A stretch of 64,000 nt of DNA, from positions 186,001 through 250,000 of the forward strand of contig NZ_JAOCAH010000008.1 in the NCBI RefSeq assembly GCF_029839275.1, written 5' to 3'. This stretch comes from Pseudomonas sp. GD03944 (GTDB taxonomy: Bacteria; Pseudomonadota; Gammaproteobacteria; Pseudomonadales; Pseudomonadaceae). The stretch's first letter is position 1; the number at the start of each line of letters is the position of its first letter. The notes under the pieces are model-generated. The model did no database searches and was not told the origin of the DNA. It was given only the letters and a program-made list of their open reading frames with translations. A program made the position numbers and the translations under genes. Positions 17,765-27,100 of the stretch are shown here, one piece after another.

Positions 17765-19573
17765 CTACAGAGACTTCCAGAGTGAGTCAAAGTCTTCCTC
17801 CCCACTTGGCGCGCGGGTTCCCGGGGCTGTGACAGGTGTCCCGTGATCGGCCGGTTTCTGCTCCACGCTGCGGTACTCGAACTGGCTGAAACTGCCGGTG
17901 CTGGTCTGCCGGCGACTGAGTACCGCACGGCGCTCCGTGCCATTGATGTTGATCATCACCTTGTTGCCTTCCTGGAACGGCAGGCGCGGGGTGATCAGAC
18001 TGGCCGGGCGGGAAATGGCGCTGATTTCCGGCAGCAGCAAGGCACGCAGGAACTGGCTGCTCTGCTCGGCCTTGCGCACCAGTTGCAGGCCGCAGGATTG
18101 GGCATGGGGGGCGATCAGCTCGATACCCATCTGGGTGCCGCCACCCCGGACCTGACGGATCCAGCGGACCACCGCGACGCTCCAGCCCTGTTCCGGGCTG
18201 TCCTGGATGCCCAGCAATTCGCCGGCCTGCAGCTGGCTGGGGACTTCCTTCGGCCAGGACAGGCAGTAGCCGCCCGGGCTGTGGTTGACGATCGGCAGGG
18301 AGAAGGTCGGGTAGCTTTCACCGGGCGCGGCAGTCTGCAGACCGTCTGCTTCCACGACCGGCTTGCTGTATTCGATTTCCTCGAACGGCATGCCATTTTC
18401 CCAGTTGTTGGCCTTCTGGGCATCGAAGGCGTTCGACCAGATGTCCGGGGCACCGGTATCCGGCTTGAACACGGCGGCGCCGATTTCCACGGGCAGCTTG
18501 AGCACTTCGTTGAAGGGGCGCTTGTTGGCCAGGAAGAAATGCAGGGCGGTCATGCCGATGCACAGGGTCAGGTTGCCCTGGCCCTGGGTGCGCTGGAAGG
18601 TGCGCTCGGAGATGTCGCCCCAGGCTGCGCCGAGGTGCTGCAGCATATCCAGGCTGAAACCATCCGGCACGAACAGGCGCGACTGCGCCTGGCTTTCCGC
18701 CGGCAGCAGCAGGTGTTCCTTGATCGCGTCGACCAGCGGTTGCGGGTCGATGCCGAGGGTGTGGTGCAGCTCGCTTTCCTGGAACAGCGAGGTGTAGCGG
18801 GGCGGGCCGTCCAGCTGCGGGGCCACGGCGAACAGGCTGTTGGCCGCGTCGCCGGCCTGCAGGTTGATCAGCGCGCTCCAGGGTTCCAGTACCTCGGCCA
18901 GGCGCGCGATGCTGTTCTGGCGCATCTGGTTGCAGCGTGCGCAGCCCAGTAGCAGGGCCACCAGGTAACTTTGTTCGGTGCTCAGGCCGTCGGTGTGACG
19001 GGCCAGCGGATCGCGGATGATCACCTTGTGCAGCGCGCGCTTGCGAGCGATCTGGTAGATCTGGTGCAGCTCCAGCCACAAGCCTTCCGGCACGGGGCAA
19101 TAGAGCTGGCTGGCGCGAATCAGTGGGCTGCACAGGCTGTGGGTGGCGCGTTGCAGGGCCACGGCCAGCAGTTGGTTGCGCTCGCGACTTTCCTGGGCGG
19201 AGAGACGGGCGATGATGAGTTTGTAGCCGACAGCCAGGTGGTTCTGCAGGGCCTGGCACAGGTTGGCGACCTTGCGCGGGCGCTCGTCGAGCACGATGGC
19301 CTGATTGAGGAAGTGGCGTTCCAGGTGCTTGCAGACGAAGTACACCTCAGGCCGCAGCAGCTCGAGCATCTGCAGGCGGTTTTCCGATGGGGTCACCAGC
19401 TGGTTGAGCTCGACCAGAGCCTGGTACAGCTGACGGGCTGTTTCGCCGATGTTGGCTTTCGGCAGGGCACTGATCCAGCGCTTCAGGTCGCGCGGGGTGG
19501 CATCGCAGAATGACAGGCTCTGCTTACTGGGAGCCGGAACGCGGAGTAGCAGGTGAGAACTCTGTTTATCCAT
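17765..19573 (-). CDS. PilZ-like domain protein encoded upstream of fimX
   Basis: A 602-residue soluble protein that is the usual upstream neighbour of fimX in pseudomonads. Most of it is predicted helical with no recognised enzyme motif. Residues about 455-520 resemble a PilZ beta-barrel: NHSPGGYCLSW corresponds to the (D/N)-x-S-x-x-G signature and MGIELIAP to the last strand. The paired arginines (RxxxR) that bind c-di-GMP are not evident, so binding is doubtful. A further small beta domain ends the protein. Co-transcription with fimX suggests a role in pilus or c-di-GMP control; this is inference. Confidence 0.7.
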   Translation of the reverse strand: MDKQSSHLLLRVPAPSKQSLSFCDATPRDLKRWISALPKANIGETARQLYQALVELNQLVTPSENRLQMLELLRPEVYFVCKHLERHFLNQAIVLDERPRKVANLCQALQNHLAVGYKLIIARLSAQESRERNQLLAVALQRATHSLCSPLIRASQLYCPVPEGLWLELHQIYQIARKRALHKVIIRDPLARHTDGLSTEQSYLVALLLGCARCNQMRQNSIARLAEVLEPWSALINLQAGDAANSLFAVAPQLDGPPRYTSLFQESELHHTLGIDPQPLVDAIKEHLLLPAESQAQSRLFVPDGFSLDMLQHLGAAWGDISERTFQRTQGQGNLTLCIGMTALHFFLANKRPFNEVLKLPVEIGAAVFKPDTGAPDIWSNAFDAQKANNWENGMPFEEIEYSKPVVEADGLQTAAPGESYPTFSLPIVNHSPGGYCLSWPKEVPSQLQAGELLGIQDSPEQGWSVAVVRWIRQVRGGGTQMGIELIAPHAQSCGLQLVRKAEQSSQFLRALLLPEISAISRPASLITPRLPFQEGNKVMININGTERRAVLSRRQTSTGSFSQFEYRSVEQKPADHGTPVTAPGTRAPSGEEDFDSLWKSL

Positions 19574-19742
19574 CTAACTCGGATACTCCAACGCCAACGG
19601 TCAGGCAATTCATTCTAGTCATAGTGCCTCGAACTCTAGCAGCATCTGACCAGGGCCGCAGCCCTCTCTAGGATGGGTTTGCCATGGGGTCGAGGCACAC
19701 CGTTCACTGAATATCTGACCGATAGGGGGAACTGTCCGTTCA

Positions 19743-19769
19743 ACCGGAGCGAGGTGATCCCGCTCCGGT
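19743..19769 (-). terminator. Hairpin after psd
   Basis: ACCGGAGCG and CGCTCCGGT form a 9-base-pair stem with a nine-base loop, 11 bases beyond the psd stop on the minus strand. No T tract follows, so termination may be weak or may need Rho. Confidence 0.4.
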
Positions 19770-19779
19770 CGTGGCGCTT

Positions 19780-20646
19780 TTATTGAGCGGCGTGGGCGCT
19801 GCCCAGGCGCTGGCCCATGCGCACGCCGCTGCAGGCGCCGAGGTTTTCGGCCCAGGTGACCTGCTCCGGTCCGAACAGCACGATGGCGGTGGAACCCAGC
19901 TTGAAGCGGCCCAGCTCGGCACCTTTCTCCAGGTGGATCGGCGTACGTGCGGCCTCGTCGTAACGAATAGTTTTCAAAGTGCGTCGAGGCGGGGTTACCA
20001 GACCGGCCCAGACGGTTTCCACGGACGCCACGATCATCGCGCCGACCAGGACCACAGCCATCGGACCGCGCTCGGTGTCGAACAGGCAGACCACGCGTTC
20101 GTTGCGGGCGAACAGCTCCGGCACGTTTTCCGCAGTGAGCTGGTTGACCGAGAACAGGCGGCCCGGCACATAGACCATTTCGCGCAGGGTGCCGGCCAGC
20201 GGCATGTGCACGCGGTGGTAGTCGCGCGGGGACAGGTAGACGGTGGCGAACTCGCCGCCCATGAAGGGAGCGGCGACCGCGGTATCACCCCCCAGCAGTT
20301 CCACCACGCTGTAGCTGTGGCCCTTGGCCTGGAAGATGCGGCCGTGTTCGATCTTGCCGAGCTGGCTCACGGTGCCGTCGGCCGGGCAGAGGATGGCATC
20401 CGGCGTGGCATCGAGCGGGCGAGCATCGGGTTTCAGCGCACGGGTGAAGAAGGCGTTGAAGTTTTCGAAGGCGGTCAGGTCTTCGATCTGCGCCTCTTTC
20501 ATTTCCACCTTGTAGTGCCCGGCGAACAGGGCGATCAGCCGGTTCTTGAACCAGGTGACCCGGCATTCGGCCGCGAAGCCGATCAGGCGCGACAGCAGGT
20601 GGTGAGGCAGCAGGTACTGGCTGAGGATAAACAAGCGGTCTTTCAT
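19780..20646 (-). CDS. psd: Phosphatidylserine decarboxylase proenzyme
   Basis: Makes phosphatidylethanolamine from phosphatidylserine at the inner membrane. The 288-residue proenzyme contains the LGST self-cleavage motif near residue 250 ([12 protein letters not shown]), where Ser becomes the pyruvoyl group. Other family segments are [20 protein letters not shown] and [11 protein letters not shown]. The start ([16 protein letters not shown]) was set at 20646 because the upstream 24 codons are not conserved in composition. It lies 35 bases after rhdA on the same strand and so may share its transcript. In E. coli psd neighbours rsgA; here motAB and other genes intervene. Confidence 0.95.
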   Translation of the reverse strand: MKDRLFILSQYLLPHHLLSRLIGFAAECRVTWFKNRLIALFAGHYKVEMKEAQIEDLTAFENFNAFFTRALKPDARPLDATPDAILCPADGTVSQLGKIEHGRIFQAKGHSYSVVELLGGDTAVAAPFMGGEFATVYLSPRDYHRVHMPLAGTLREMVYVPGRLFSVNQLTAENVPELFARNERVVCLFDTERGPMAVVLVGAMIVASVETVWAGLVTPPRRTLKTIRYDEAARTPIHLEKGAELGRFKLGSTAIVLFGPEQVTWAENLGACSGVRMGQRLGSAHAAQ

Positions 20647-20681
20647 CGGTATTCCTTGGTTGTCGGCAGGGCGCGGGTCGA

Positions 20682-21497
20682 TCAGCGATCGACCGGTGTG
20701 TCGGGGTGGTTGCCCCATTCGCCCCAGGAGCCTGCATAGGCCTTGACGCGAGGGTAACCGAGCGCCTTGGCGACCAGGTAGGTGAAGCCGGACCGGTGGT
20801 GGGTCTGGCAGTGGGTAATCACTTCTTTGTCCGGGGTGATGCCGAGGTCCTGGAGGATGGTCGGCATGTCACGGCGAATCCGCAGCTGGCGCGCCTGGTC
20901 CATGCCGGCGGTCCATTCGAAGTTGATCGCGGCCGGGATGTGGCCGGCCTTGGCGGCCAGGGCTTTCTCGCCACTGTACTCGGTAGGGCCGCGGGCGTCC
21001 CAGATCGCCAGGTCGGCGGCGCCCAGGCGGCTCGTCAGGTACTCACGGGTGGCGGTAGGGGCTTCATGCAGCGTCAGTGCGACGGTGCCACCGACGGCGG
21101 CGGGTTGTTCGGTGCTCAGCTCGCGTTCTTCCGCGAGCCAGGCATGCAGGCCGCCATCGAGGTAGTGATAACGGTGGTGACCGATCACATCCAGCAGCCA
21201 GATGAAGCGTCCGGCCCAGCCGCCGCCCTCATCGTCATACACCACGTAGACCGCATCGTCGCGGTGGCCGAGCTCGGCGAACAGTTGTTCCAGCTGCGCC
21301 TTTTCCGGCAGCAGGCCGGGAGCGGGCGGCTGGCCCAGTTGCGTGCGCTTGGGGTCGACGAAGCGCGCACCGGGAATGTGCCCGGCCGCGTAGCGGGCGG
21401 TGCTGGTCAGGTCCACCAGGATCAGCTGCGGTGCGTTCAGGTGCGCGGCCAGGTCGGCCGGCTCGATGACCAGAGGCAAGTCGGTGAAAGCAGTCAT
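20682..21497 (-). CDS. rhdA: Thiosulfate sulfurtransferase (rhodanese) RhdA
   Basis: Two-domain rhodanese that transfers sulfane sulfur from thiosulfate to cyanide or other thiols; in cyanogenic pseudomonads it may aid cyanide tolerance. The 271-residue length and the active-site loop CQTHHR with Cys230 match Azotobacter vinelandii RhdA numbering exactly, which supports the start at 21497 rather than four codons upstream. The inactive N-terminal domain contains [20 protein letters not shown] and the catalytic domain ends with the usual [11 protein letters not shown]. It precedes psd on the same strand. Confidence 0.93.
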   Translation of the reverse strand: MTAFTDLPLVIEPADLAAHLNAPQLILVDLTSTARYAAGHIPGARFVDPKRTQLGQPPAPGLLPEKAQLEQLFAELGHRDDAVYVVYDDEGGGWAGRFIWLLDVIGHHRYHYLDGGLHAWLAEERELSTEQPAAVGGTVALTLHEAPTATREYLTSRLGAADLAIWDARGPTEYSGEKALAAKAGHIPAAINFEWTAGMDQARQLRIRRDMPTILQDLGITPDKEVITHCQTHHRSGFTYLVAKALGYPRVKAYAGSWGEWGNHPDTPVDR

Positions 21498-21578
21498 GCG
21501 CGATCTCACGCCCGTGAAAAAGGGCCAAGTGTAGCGGAAAGGCCGAAGGCTGTTGATGCCGGATCGTGGCGGGGCGTT

Positions 21579-23099
21579 TCAGCGCCCGCGGTTGGCGAAG
21601 GTGCCCAGGGCGCGCTCGATGCATTGGGCGGTTTTGCCGAATGCCTGCAGGCTGGCGTCGCCAATCGGGACGCCGGCCTGGTCGGCCAGTACTATCATCA
21701 CCACCCGGCCGTTGGCCGCCACGGAGCGGATCAGCAGGTGCTCGGTGGGAAACAGGGCTTTCAGCGAGCCCGGCAACATGGCGGAGAACTGGGCGATGTT
21801 GGCCGGAGTCAGCTTCAACTGCGCAGACGCCTGCAGCAGGCGGCGCAGTACCTGGCTGTTCTGCGGGTCGAGGGTCAGCCCGGTCGGCGCGGGATCAAGG
21901 CCGGCATGCTGCTGGACCAGCAGGCGGGTGTGGTTGCGATCGGCCAGCAGCACCAGTACCCGTTGCATGCCGCAGGCCTGGATGGCCTGGAGGGCGCAAC
22001 TGCTGAGCTGCACCACGTTGCTGAACGCACTGGGCTGGGCCAGCAACTGCCCGCAGGCCTGCCGCCATTCATCGACTTCGACGCTCTTCTCCGGAACGGG
22101 TTGTACCTGTTGCAGGTGGCTCGCATCCCAGGGCCAGAGCAGGGCTTCGGCCGGGTGCCAGAGGCCCAGGGTGGGCTGCAGGCGGGCGCTCTGGGCGGCG
22201 TGCTGGTGAATCTGCTGCTGCAGGTCCGCCAGGGGCATTTGCAGGTAAAGGCCGGTGAGGCGTTGCCAGCGCAGGCTATGGGGACCGTCCCAGGACTGAT
22301 GGGCCGACAGCGCCAGGCAATTGGCCAGGAGAATGCTGTTGGCGGGTTGGGTCAGCCAGCGCCGCAGGTTGGGATCGGCATCCAGGCTTTGTTGCTGCTG
22401 CAACGGGTGATCGTTGAGGTGGGCAATGTGCAGCGCCTTGATCAGCAGACGGCGGTCGTGGGCCAGCAGCCGGTAGCCTTGAGTGATCCATTCCGGCAGG
22501 CGCCAGCGCTCGGCCAGCGCCAGGCACAGCTTCAGCAGGGGCACCCCGAGCACCTCGCGCTCGACCTTCAGCGTCGGCTCACCCTTGACCAGCACCCGTT
22601 GTTCCCAGATGGCGAACAGCTCCGGGCGCGCGGCCAGCAGCGACCAGAGCGGCGCGAGGAACAGCAGGCTGCTCCAGTGGATTTCCTGCCACAGGCGCGC
22701 CAGGCGCCCGGCGAACAGGCCGTTGGCCTGTTGGGTCGCGTGCTGGCTGATCAACTGGATCTGCCGCAGCGGCAGCGGGATCTCTTCCAGGGGCAAGGCG
22801 GGCTGGCGCTCCAGCAGTGCCTCGGCTCGTTTCAGGCCGAGCCGGGTGAGGGCGTTCTCGAGACTTTCCGCCGGCTCGGTGAGCTCGTTGCCCTTGCGGT
22901 TGGCCTCGCGCATCACGCTCAGCGCCAGGGCCGGGCAGTCCTGCATCAGCTCGGCAATGTCACGTAACGAACGGCGATCGTCGCCCAGCGCTCGGCGCAC
23001 CCGCAGGTGGCTGTCGGCGGGAACCGGCAATAGCTGGCTGTCCAGGAACTTGAGCCAGGCGTCTATGCTGCGGGGTGTCGACGATACTGTTGTGGGCAT
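21579..23099 (-). CDS. HDOD domain-containing protein
   Basis: A 506-residue protein whose N-terminal half (about residues 20-260) is an HDOD domain, a metal-free relative of HD phosphohydrolases used in signalling (LRDIAELMQDCPALALSVMR, ALTRLGLKRAEALL). The C-terminal half (about 300-500) resembles a GAF-like sensor region (VLVLLADRNHTRLLVQQHAG ... RVVMIVLADQAGVPI). No catalytic residues or membrane segments are seen. It diverges from motA across a 118-base gap, and is followed by rhdA. A signalling role connected to motility is possible but unproven. Confidence 0.8.
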   Translation of the reverse strand: MPTTVSSTPRSIDAWLKFLDSQLLPVPADSHLRVRRALGDDRRSLRDIAELMQDCPALALSVMREANRKGNELTEPAESLENALTRLGLKRAEALLERQPALPLEEIPLPLRQIQLISQHATQQANGLFAGRLARLWQEIHWSSLLFLAPLWSLLAARPELFAIWEQRVLVKGEPTLKVEREVLGVPLLKLCLALAERWRLPEWITQGYRLLAHDRRLLIKALHIAHLNDHPLQQQQSLDADPNLRRWLTQPANSILLANCLALSAHQSWDGPHSLRWQRLTGLYLQMPLADLQQQIHQHAAQSARLQPTLGLWHPAEALLWPWDASHLQQVQPVPEKSVEVDEWRQACGQLLAQPSAFSNVVQLSSCALQAIQACGMQRVLVLLADRNHTRLLVQQHAGLDPAPTGLTLDPQNSQVLRRLLQASAQLKLTPANIAQFSAMLPGSLKALFPTEHLLIRSVAANGRVVMIVLADQAGVPIGDASLQAFGKTAQCIERALGTFANRGR

Positions 23100-23136
23100 G
23101 TGTGTTGAGCCAAGCTGGCTTTTAGCCTTAACTGGC

Positions 23137-23163
23137 TATAGTCTCGCGCACAACTTCCGATAA
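23137..23163 (+). promoter_or_regulatory. FliA (sigma-28) type promoter for motAB
   Basis: TATA (23137-23140), a 15-base spacer and TCCGATAA (23156-23163) match the sigma-28 consensus TAAA-N15-GCCGATAA at 10 of 12 positions. It sits 54 bases upstream of motA, a class of gene commonly read by FliA. Confidence 0.65.
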
Positions 23164-23217
23164 ATAGAAGGGTTGTTTTGCAAAACCCTTACTACTGGCT
23201 CTGGCAAGTTTCCTTTT

Positions 23218-24069
23218 ATGGCAAAAATCATCGGCATCATTGTTGTATTCGCCAGCGTGCTCGGCGGGTTCATTCTGTCTGGCGGCCAGTTCATGGCGCT
23301 GGTTCACCCGTTCGAGGTCATGATCATCGGCGGCGCGGCGCTGGGTGCCTTTCTGCAGGCCAACCCGGGCAGCATGTTCATGCAGGTCTTCAAGAAATCC
23401 TTGAAGATGTTCAGTTCGCGTTTCACCCACACCTATTACCTGGAAGTGCTGCGCCTGCTCTACGAGATTCTCAACAAGAGCCGGCGTGAAGGGATGATGG
23501 CCATCGAGGCGGACCTCGAAGACCCGGCCGCCAGCCCGATCTTCAGCAAGTACCCGGCGATCCTCAAGGATGAGCGCATGACCGCGTTCATCTGCGATTA
23601 CCTGCGCATCATGTCCTCGGGCAACATGGCGCCCCACGAGCTCGAAGGCCTGTTCGACATGGAACTGGCCAGCCTCAAGGAAGAGCTGGAGCACCCGGCC
23701 CATGCCGTGGCGAAGGTGGCTGACGGCATGCCCGCGATGGGGATCGTGGCGGCGGTACTGGGGATCGTGATCACCATGTCGATTCTCGCCGAGGCGGACA
23801 ACGCCGAAATCGGTGAAAAGGTCGGTACCGCCCTGGTGGGTACCTTCCTCGGGATTCTCGCGTCCTATGGTTTCTTCGGCCCGCTGTCCGGTGCGCTGGA
23901 GCACGACGCCAAGGAAGAGCTGAACGTCTACGAAGCCATCAAGGCCGGCCTGGTGGCCTCCGCCTCCGGCATGCCGCCGTCCCTGGCGGTGGAGTTCGCC
24001 CGCAAGGTGCTGTACCCGGCACACCGCCCGAGCTTCATCGAGCTTGAACAGGCGATGCGCGGGAGCTGA
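23218..24069 (+). CDS. motA: Flagellar motor stator protein MotA
   Basis: Proton-channel stator subunit of the flagellar motor. The 283-residue inner membrane protein has four membrane segments (about 1-20, 30-50, 170-190 and 200-220). The large cytoplasmic loop carries FEILNKSRREGMMAIEADLE-like sequence with the charged residues that contact FliG. The start at 23218 (MAKIIGIIVVFASVLGG) gives the family length; the frame extends upstream without similarity. motB follows after 10 bases. The FliA-type promoter upstream predicts late flagellar expression. Confidence 0.96.
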   Translation: MAKIIGIIVVFASVLGGFILSGGQFMALVHPFEVMIIGGAALGAFLQANPGSMFMQVFKKSLKMFSSRFTHTYYLEVLRLLYEILNKSRREGMMAIEADLEDPAASPIFSKYPAILKDERMTAFICDYLRIMSSGNMAPHELEGLFDMELASLKEELEHPAHAVAKVADGMPAMGIVAAVLGIVITMSILAEADNAEIGEKVGTALVGTFLGILASYGFFGPLSGALEHDAKEELNVYEAIKAGLVASASGMPPSLAVEFARKVLYPAHRPSFIELEQAMRGS

Positions 24070-24079
24070 CGTCTGAATC

Positions 24080-25078
24080 ATGGAGAATAACCAGCCGATC
24101 ATCGTCAAGCGGGTCAAGAAGGTTGCAGGTGGCCACCACGGGGGTGCCTGGAAAATCGCCTTCGCCGACTTCGCCACCGCGATGATGGCCTTCTTTCTGG
24201 TGATGTGGCTGATGTCCTCGGCCACGCCCGAGCAGAAAAAGCTGATTTCCGGCTACTTCAAGGACCCGATCGGTTTTTCCGAGAGTGCCAGTCCCTATGT
24301 GATCGACCTGGGCGGCTCGCCTACGCCGTCGCCGGAGCGCACGCTCAATCCGGAAGCGCAGGATCCGTCGGTCAGCGAGAAAGAGGAAAACATCGAGGCG
24401 GACAAGGTCGAGGAAATGGCCGAGGAGCTGGAGCGCGAGCGCCTCGAGCTGCTGCTGCAGGAGTTGCAGAACAAGGTCGAGGAAGACCCGCAGCTGCAGC
24501 GCTTCAAGGACCAGATCCTGTTCGAGATCACCCAGGACGGCCTGCGCATCCAGATCATGGACGCCGAGAACCGCCCGATGTTCGACCTCGGCAGCGCCCG
24601 CCTGCAGCCGTATTTCGAGGACATCCTGCTGGCCATGGTGGACACCATCAAGGCCGTGCCCAACAAGATCAGCATCAGCGGCCATACCGACGCCAAGCCG
24701 TTCGCCGGCACGGGCGACTTCGGCAACTGGGAACTGTCGGCCAACCGCGCCAACGCGGCGCGCCGCGTGCTGGTCGCTGGAGGCTATGAAGAGGACCAAG
24801 TGGCTCGCGTGGTCGGCTACGCCTCGTCGGCATTGTTCGACCGCAACGACCCGCTCAACCCGGTCAACCGGCGCATCGACATCACCGTGCTGACCAGAAA
24901 GGCCCAGCGTGCCATCGAGGGCGAGCAGGGCGGCGGTGAATCAACGGATGCACCGGCAGAGCCGGCGGCGCCCGGGGGCTCGTCGGGAGGCGATTCGCCG
25001 CTGCCGGCGGATCAGGTGCGTGAGCGACTGAACATCTTCGAGGAAGGGGTGCTGCAGTTCGACCAGCCCCGGGAATAG
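24080..25078 (+). CDS. motB: Flagellar motor stator protein MotB
   Basis: Stator subunit that anchors MotA to peptidoglycan and conducts protons. The 332-residue protein has a single membrane helix after a short cytoplasmic tail; Asp30 in IAFADFATAMMAFF is the essential proton carrier. A highly charged periplasmic linker (about residues 95-140) precedes an OmpA-like peptidoglycan domain with ISGHTDAKPF, NWELSANRANAARR and NRRIDITVL. The C-terminal 50 residues are Gly/Ala/Pro rich and likely disordered. It forms an operon with motA. Confidence 0.95.
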   Translation: MENNQPIIVKRVKKVAGGHHGGAWKIAFADFATAMMAFFLVMWLMSSATPEQKKLISGYFKDPIGFSESASPYVIDLGGSPTPSPERTLNPEAQDPSVSEKEENIEADKVEEMAEELERERLELLLQELQNKVEEDPQLQRFKDQILFEITQDGLRIQIMDAENRPMFDLGSARLQPYFEDILLAMVDTIKAVPNKISISGHTDAKPFAGTGDFGNWELSANRANAARRVLVAGGYEEDQVARVVGYASSALFDRNDPLNPVNRRIDITVLTRKAQRAIEGEQGGGESTDAPAEPAAPGGSSGGDSPLPADQVRERLNIFEEGVLQFDQPRE

Positions 25079-25096
25079 CCCCCAAGCCAGAACAGA

Positions 25097-25128
25097 ACAA
25101 GGCCGCGATCAGTCGCGGCCTTGTCGTT
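25097..25128. terminator. Bidirectional terminator between motB and rsgA
   Basis: ACAAGGCCGCGA (25097-25108) and TCGCGGCCTTGT (25113-25124) form a perfect 12-base-pair stem with a four-base loop, between two convergent genes. Confidence 0.85.
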
Positions 25129-26160
25129 TCAGTAGTCGTCTTCCGGCAGGCTGGCGAGGATGTGGCGGTAGCTGGCCATGCGTTGTGGCTGGATACGCCC
25201 GTCTTCCAGGGCCTTGAGCAGCGCGCAGCCGGGTTCGCGGTCGTGCTTGCAGTCGCGGAAGCGGCATTGGCCGAGTAGTTCGTTGAATTCGATGAAACCG
25301 GCTTCGACGTCATCGCGGCTGACGTGCACCAGGCCGAATTCACGGATACCGGGGGAGTCGATCAGCTCACCACCGCCGGGGAAGTGGAACAGGCGCGCGG
25401 TGGTGGTGGTGTGGGTGCCCTTGCCGGTCAGTTCGGACAGCGCCCCGACCCGCGTGTCGACGCCCGGGAGCAGGCTGTTGACCAGCGATGACTTGCCCAC
25501 ACCCGACTGGCCGACGAACACGCTGACGTGACCGTCCAGGCGCTGCTTGAGCTGCTCCATGCCGTCGCCCTCGTGAGCCGAGACCTCCAGCAGCGGGTAG
25601 CCGAGCTGGCGGTAGACGCCGAGCAGGGCATTGAGCGGCCCTTCGTTCTGCGCGTCGATCAGGTCGGCCTTGTTGAGCAGCAGTAACGGGCGGATGCCCG
25701 CGTGCTCGGCGGCCACCAGGTAGCGGTCGATCAGGTTGGCATGCGGCTCCGGCAGGGGGGCGAAGACAATGACGATCAGATCGACGTTGGCCGCCACCGG
25801 CTTCAATTGGCCGCGGGTGTCGGGGCGGCAGAGTTCAGTGCTGCGCGGCAGTTGCGCGACGATCACGCCGATGCCCTGGTTGCCGGCACGCCACACCACC
25901 CGGTCACCGGTGACCATGGTCGGCAGGTTGGCGCGCAGGTGACAGCGGAATACCTGGCCGGCCTCGTCGCCTTCCTGGGCCTCGACCTCGACCTGAACGC
26001 CAAAGTGGGCGATGACCAGGCCGATCTGTTCCGGACCCAGGTCGCCACCCTCGAGCGTCTGCACGGCCTGGGACTCGCGTTTGGCGGCCCGGGCGGCACG
26101 TTCGCCCTGGATCTTTTCGATGCGCCAGCTTTGGCGGCGACTGAGTTGGCGTTTGGCCAT
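25129..26160 (-). CDS. rsgA: Small ribosomal subunit biogenesis GTPase RsgA
   Basis: Circularly permuted GTPase that helps the 30S subunit mature and releases assembly factors. The 343-residue protein has an N-terminal OB fold (about 60-120), then G motifs in permuted order: NKADL (G4), SAHEG (G5), [10 protein letters not shown] (G1), GTHTTT (G2) and [10 protein letters not shown] (G3). A zinc-binding C-terminus follows with Cys residues in [14 protein letters not shown]. The basic N-terminal tail ([14 protein letters not shown]) is usual in pseudomonads. It is convergent with motB and divergent from the methyltransferase gene. Confidence 0.95.
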   Translation of the reverse strand: MAKRQLSRRQSWRIEKIQGERAARAAKRESQAVQTLEGGDLGPEQIGLVIAHFGVQVEVEAQEGDEAGQVFRCHLRANLPTMVTGDRVVWRAGNQGIGVIVAQLPRSTELCRPDTRGQLKPVAANVDLIVIVFAPLPEPHANLIDRYLVAAEHAGIRPLLLLNKADLIDAQNEGPLNALLGVYRQLGYPLLEVSAHEGDGMEQLKQRLDGHVSVFVGQSGVGKSSLVNSLLPGVDTRVGALSELTGKGTHTTTTARLFHFPGGGELIDSPGIREFGLVHVSRDDVEAGFIEFNELLGQCRFRDCKHDREPGCALLKALEDGRIQPQRMASYRHILASLPEDDY

Positions 26161-26279
26161 GGGGGTTCTGCTGTCCGGTTGCGGTGTAAATCGGTCGCGA
26201 GTCTAGCACGCGCAACATCTGCCGCCTGCGCCAGCCGCTACACTGCGCGAAATCTTCAGCGAAGCGAGGGGCGAAAGGG

Positions 26280-27059
26280 GTGACGCAGGTACGCGTGTTC
26301 GAACGATACCCGGTAGTGGGGGCACTGCTGGCGCAGGCCCTCGCGACGCTGGCGATCGGGCTGTTCGTGGTGGTCATGGCGCAGCTGTCCAGCTGGCGCC
26401 TGAGCTGGCTGGCGGCCGGGCTGCTGCAGGGGGCATTGGCCGCCGGTATCGGTTCCTGGCTCGGGTTGTCGCGCTGGTGGTACTGGCTGAACCTGGCGTT
26501 CGTGCCGGCCCTGCTGCTGGCCAATGGTGCGGCCCTGCCGTCCTGGGTGTTCCTGGTGGGCTTCGTGCTGGTGCTGCTGCTCAACTGGAACAGCATCGGC
26601 GAGCGCGTGCCGCTGTACCTCACCGGTGCGCGGGGCCGGCGCGAGCTGGCCGTGTTGCTGGAGCGGCGTCCCGTGCCGTTCCGCTTTATCGACCTGGGCT
26701 GCGGGCCGGCGGGCACCCTGCTGTGGCTGTCACGGCGATTCCCCGAGTCGCAGTTCGTCGGCGTGGAAACCGCACCGCTGCCGTTCGCCCTGGCCTGGCT
26801 GCGCAGTCTGTCGCGGCGCAATTGCCGGATCCGCTACCAGAACCTCTGGCGCAGCGACCTTTCAGCGTTCGATGTGGCCTATGCCTTTCTTTCGCCTGCG
26901 CCGATGGCGGGCATCTGGGACAAGGCGCGCACGCAACTGCCGCCGGGTGGCTGGCTGATCAGCAATACCTTCGAGGTGCCCGACGTACCGCCCGATGAGG
27001 TGGTGGCGCTGGACGACTGGCGGCGCTCGCGCTTGCTGCTCTGGCGCATCCCGGAGTGA
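26280..27059 (+). CDS. Membrane-anchored class I SAM-dependent methyltransferase
   Basis: A 259-residue protein starting at GTG 26280 (GAAAGGG just upstream). The first ~105 residues contain four hydrophobic segments (about 12-36, 42-60, 65-80 and 83-100). The remainder is a Rossmann-type methyltransferase with SAM motif I FIDLGCGPAGTLLWLSRRF (about residues 137-155) and acidic motif II VGVETAP. The YAFLSPAPMAGIWDKA and GGWLISNTFEVPD segments fit motifs IV-VI of this fold. Substrate unknown. It stands between rsgA and orn, which are adjacent in E. coli (divergently), so it is an extra gene in this cluster. A lipid or quinone-like target is imaginable from the membrane anchor, but unsupported. 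Confidence 0.75.
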   Translation: MTQVRVFERYPVVGALLAQALATLAIGLFVVVMAQLSSWRLSWLAAGLLQGALAAGIGSWLGLSRWWYWLNLAFVPALLLANGAALPSWVFLVGFVLVLLLNWNSIGERVPLYLTGARGRRELAVLLERRPVPFRFIDLGCGPAGTLLWLSRRFPESQFVGVETAPLPFALAWLRSLSRRNCRIRYQNLWRSDLSAFDVAYAFLSPAPMAGIWDKARTQLPPGGWLISNTFEVPDVPPDEVVALDDWRRSRLLLWRIPE

Positions 27060-27100
27060 TTTATTTCGCTAAACTGGCGGTTCACGCTTAGGAGTGCAGC

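Noticed and set aside
15614..17785. 723-codon plus-strand open frame opposite fimX
   Set aside because: Shadow of fimX on the reverse strand; it also begins at the serB/fimX terminator.
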